Source: Bifidobacteriaceae bacterium
GTDB taxonomy: Bacteria; Actinomycetota; Actinomycetes; Actinomycetales; WQXJ01
NCBI GenBank assembly: GCA_031258055.1
Contig: JAIRNM010000136.1
Location: 1 to 5,605, forward strand
Length of the DNA: 5,605 nucleotides
Reading direction: 5' to 3'
Of the stretch, positions 4,640 through 5,605 are shown piece by piece. Numbering within the stretch: the first letter of the stretch is position 1; each line of letters starts with the position of its first letter. The translations under genes were made by a program, and so were the position numbers. The notes beneath the pieces are model-generated. The model was not told the origin of the DNA, searched no databases, and saw only the letters and a program-made list of their open reading frames with translations.

Positions 4640-5521
4640 TCACACCACCGTCACCGCGCCCTTGAGGAGCGCGCCGCTCCCGGTTGCCAGGGCGTGGGTG
4701 AGCCGGTCCATCGTGGCGCCCTCGAAGTCGATCGAGGCCACCGCCCGTTTGCTGACGTGCCTAAACGAGACCTGGCTCAACACACAACCCCGAAACGAGG
4801 CGCCGGTCAGGTTCGAAAAATCGAACACGACCCCCTCCAGCTGGTTCTGGTCGAAGACGGCCTCGCGCAGATCGCAGCTTTTCAGCTTGGTTCCCACCAG
4901 CTTGGCGGTGGTGAAGTCCACCCCGCGCAGGCTCATCGAACTCATTTTCGCGTCCGTCAAGTTGGTCCCGGCCCACACCACGCCAGGGGTGGAGGCCGCA
5001 GACAGGTCCGCCCCCGTCAGATCCGCGTCCCGGAGCACAGCGCCGCCGAGTTGCGCGGCCCGGAACAGCGCGCCGGGCAGATGGGCGCCGCTGAAATCGG
5101 CACCCAGTAGCTGGCTGGCCCGGAAATCAGCCCGGTCTACCATCACGTCGTGGAAGTCCGCGTCCCGGAACACGGTGCTCTTGAAGTTCCTGAGACCCCA
5201 GTTCGCCTCAGTTGGCCGATCCAACCCGGTGGTCGAGGCGTCGCCCCCGCCGACCCCGCTGGGAGCCCCGGCAGCAGCGGGGGTCGCTTGGACGGCATCG
5301 TCCAACTGGTCTTGTTGCAGATCCCGGAGCGTTTGCTCCAGGTCACCCACGGACTGGCGGGTGGCGGCGAGGGCGGTGGACTCGTCGAGGCCGTTCTCGC
5401 GGAGGTCTTGGTAGCGCTCCATGAGGTCCAGCCGGATCTCGGCGCGCAGGTCGCGCCCGCCGGGGACATCCGGGTAGTCGCGAAACACCTCGTCAAGCAG
5501 GTGGTCAATCTGAGCGGTCAT
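4640..5521 (-). CDS. HAAS-like helical domain fused to pentapeptide-repeat beta-helix (293 aa)
   Basis: Residues 1-70 (IDHLLDEVF, then RAEIRLDLMERYQDLRENG and STALAATRQSVGDLEQTLRDL) resemble the HAAS/DUF1700-type helical domain commonly encoded next to PadR regulators. Residues 75-105 are an Ala/Gly/Pro-rich linker. From about 111 to 255 runs an almost unbroken set of roughly 29 pentapeptides with Phe or Leu at the centre every five residues (Phe113, 118, 123, 133, 143, 153; Leu158 to Leu173; Phe203, 223, 233, 243, 253). This predicts a square beta-helix of about seven coils. No membrane helix or signal peptide is visible, so the protein is probably cytoplasmic. The ATG follows AGGAGG closely, 11 bases after the PadR-like stop. 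The role is unknown. Some pentapeptide proteins mimic DNA and protect gyrase, but nothing here proves that. Confidence 0.85.
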   Translation of the reverse strand: MTAQIDHLLDEVFRDYPDVPGGRDLRAEIRLDLMERYQDLRENGLDESTALAATRQSVGDLEQTLRDLQQDQLDDAVQATPAAAGAPSGVGGGDASTTGLDRPTEANWGLRNFKSTVFRDADFHDVMVDRADFRASQLLGADFSGAHLPGALFRAAQLGGAVLRDADLTGADLSAASTPGVVWAGTNLTDAKMSSMSLRGVDFTTAKLVGTKLKSCDLREAVFDQNQLEGVVFDFSNLTGASFRGCVLSQVSFRHVSKRAVASIDFEGATMDRLTHALATGSGALLKGAVTVV

Positions 5522-5527
5522 GTCGTT

Positions 5528-5535
5528 CCCTCCTA
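5528..5535 (-). promoter_or_regulatory. Ribosome binding site of the pentapeptide gene, overlapping the upstream stop
   Basis: TAGGAGGG on the minus strand combines the stop codon TAG of the upstream gene with an AGGAGG site for the ATG at 5519-5521, a layout that favours translational coupling. Confidence 0.7.
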
Positions 5536-5605
5536 TAGCAGCTTGTCAAGCACGCTCTTGGCGTGCTCCCACTGGGCTCGGCCGGCGGCCTGGGCGGCCC
5601 GGCCG
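5533..5605 (-). CDS. C-terminal end of a PadR-like regulator (partial, 23 codons)
   Basis: Only the last 23 residues and the TAG stop (5533-5535) are inside the window; the gene continues past the right edge. The tail ends WEHAKSVLDKLL, an amphipathic helix of the kind that closes PadR-family C-terminal domains. The call rests mostly on context: HAAS-domain genes normally follow a padR gene by a few bases, as here (11 bases). The stop codon is part of the downstream ribosome site, so the two genes are co-transcribed and probably coupled. Another small regulator is possible. Confidence 0.5.
   Translation of the reverse strand, partial: GRAAQAAGRAQWEHAKSVLDKLL

Noticed and set aside
4662..5414. 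Long (250-codon) plus-strand frame
   Set aside because: It lies entirely opposite the pentapeptide gene. Its Ser/Arg/Ala-rich product is the expected antisense of a repetitive GC-rich coding sequence.
5549..5567. AGCACGC/GCGTGCT hairpin near the right edge
   Set aside because: A 7-bp stem with a 5-base loop, but it lies inside the coding end of the upstream gene and encodes a sensible helix; probably incidental.
1..5605. CRISPR arrays, tRNA/rRNA genes, insertion sequence ends
   Set aside because: I saw no regularly spaced repeats, cloverleaf-like sequence, rRNA motifs, or transposase with paired terminal repeats.

Overview
The window is high-GC DNA with many GTG starts, short gene spacings, ATGA/GTGA stop-start overlaps and actinobacterial-style proteins (a PadR-like tail next to a HAAS-type helical domain, a DrrAB-like ABC exporter, an HTH-MNT/HEPN pair). 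An actinomycete-type chromosome or accessory island is the best reading; I cannot name a genus.

Left part (about 134-2560, all on the minus strand, read from high to low coordinates). A small two-helix membrane protein (2209-2460), an ABC ATPase (1259-2221) and an ABC-2 permease (432-1262) overlap one another as a tight operon. After a 169-base gap comes a 42-codon gene (134-262) behind a near-perfect ribosome binding site. Its product has an acidic N-terminal half and a Ser/Thr/Cys-rich C-terminal half ending in Cys (core SPTSIPCGITISITLNC), which looks like a lanthipeptide-type RiPP precursor. No modifying enzyme lies in the window; if there is one it should lie beyond the left edge. The exporter would be the secretion or self-immunity machine. 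An 18-bp perfect palindrome (2539-2556) upstream of the operon is a strong operator candidate.

Middle (2461-3955). A 360-base gene-poor stretch is followed by a TTG-start small membrane protein gene on the minus strand (2821-3135). Divergent from it is a clear toxin-antitoxin operon on the plus strand: an XRE-HTH/MNT nucleotidyltransferase fusion antitoxin (3186-3623) overlapping a HEPN (HepT-type) toxin (3620-3955). The promoter region carries a short inverted repeat over the likely -10 box, suggesting autoregulation.

Right part (3952-5605, minus strand). The last codons of a PadR-like regulator run off the right edge. They are followed 11 bases later by a 293-residue protein joining a HAAS-type helical domain to a pentapeptide-repeat beta-helix. 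Downstream is a ParE/RelE-like toxin reading frame that looks eroded: its N-terminus is short, it carries an 80-90-residue run-on tail, and it is preceded by only the last ~30 codons of what may have been its antitoxin.

The most promising system is the putative RiPP precursor-exporter locus at the left edge. The toxin-antitoxin remnants and modules to its right suggest a variable, horizontally exchanged region.
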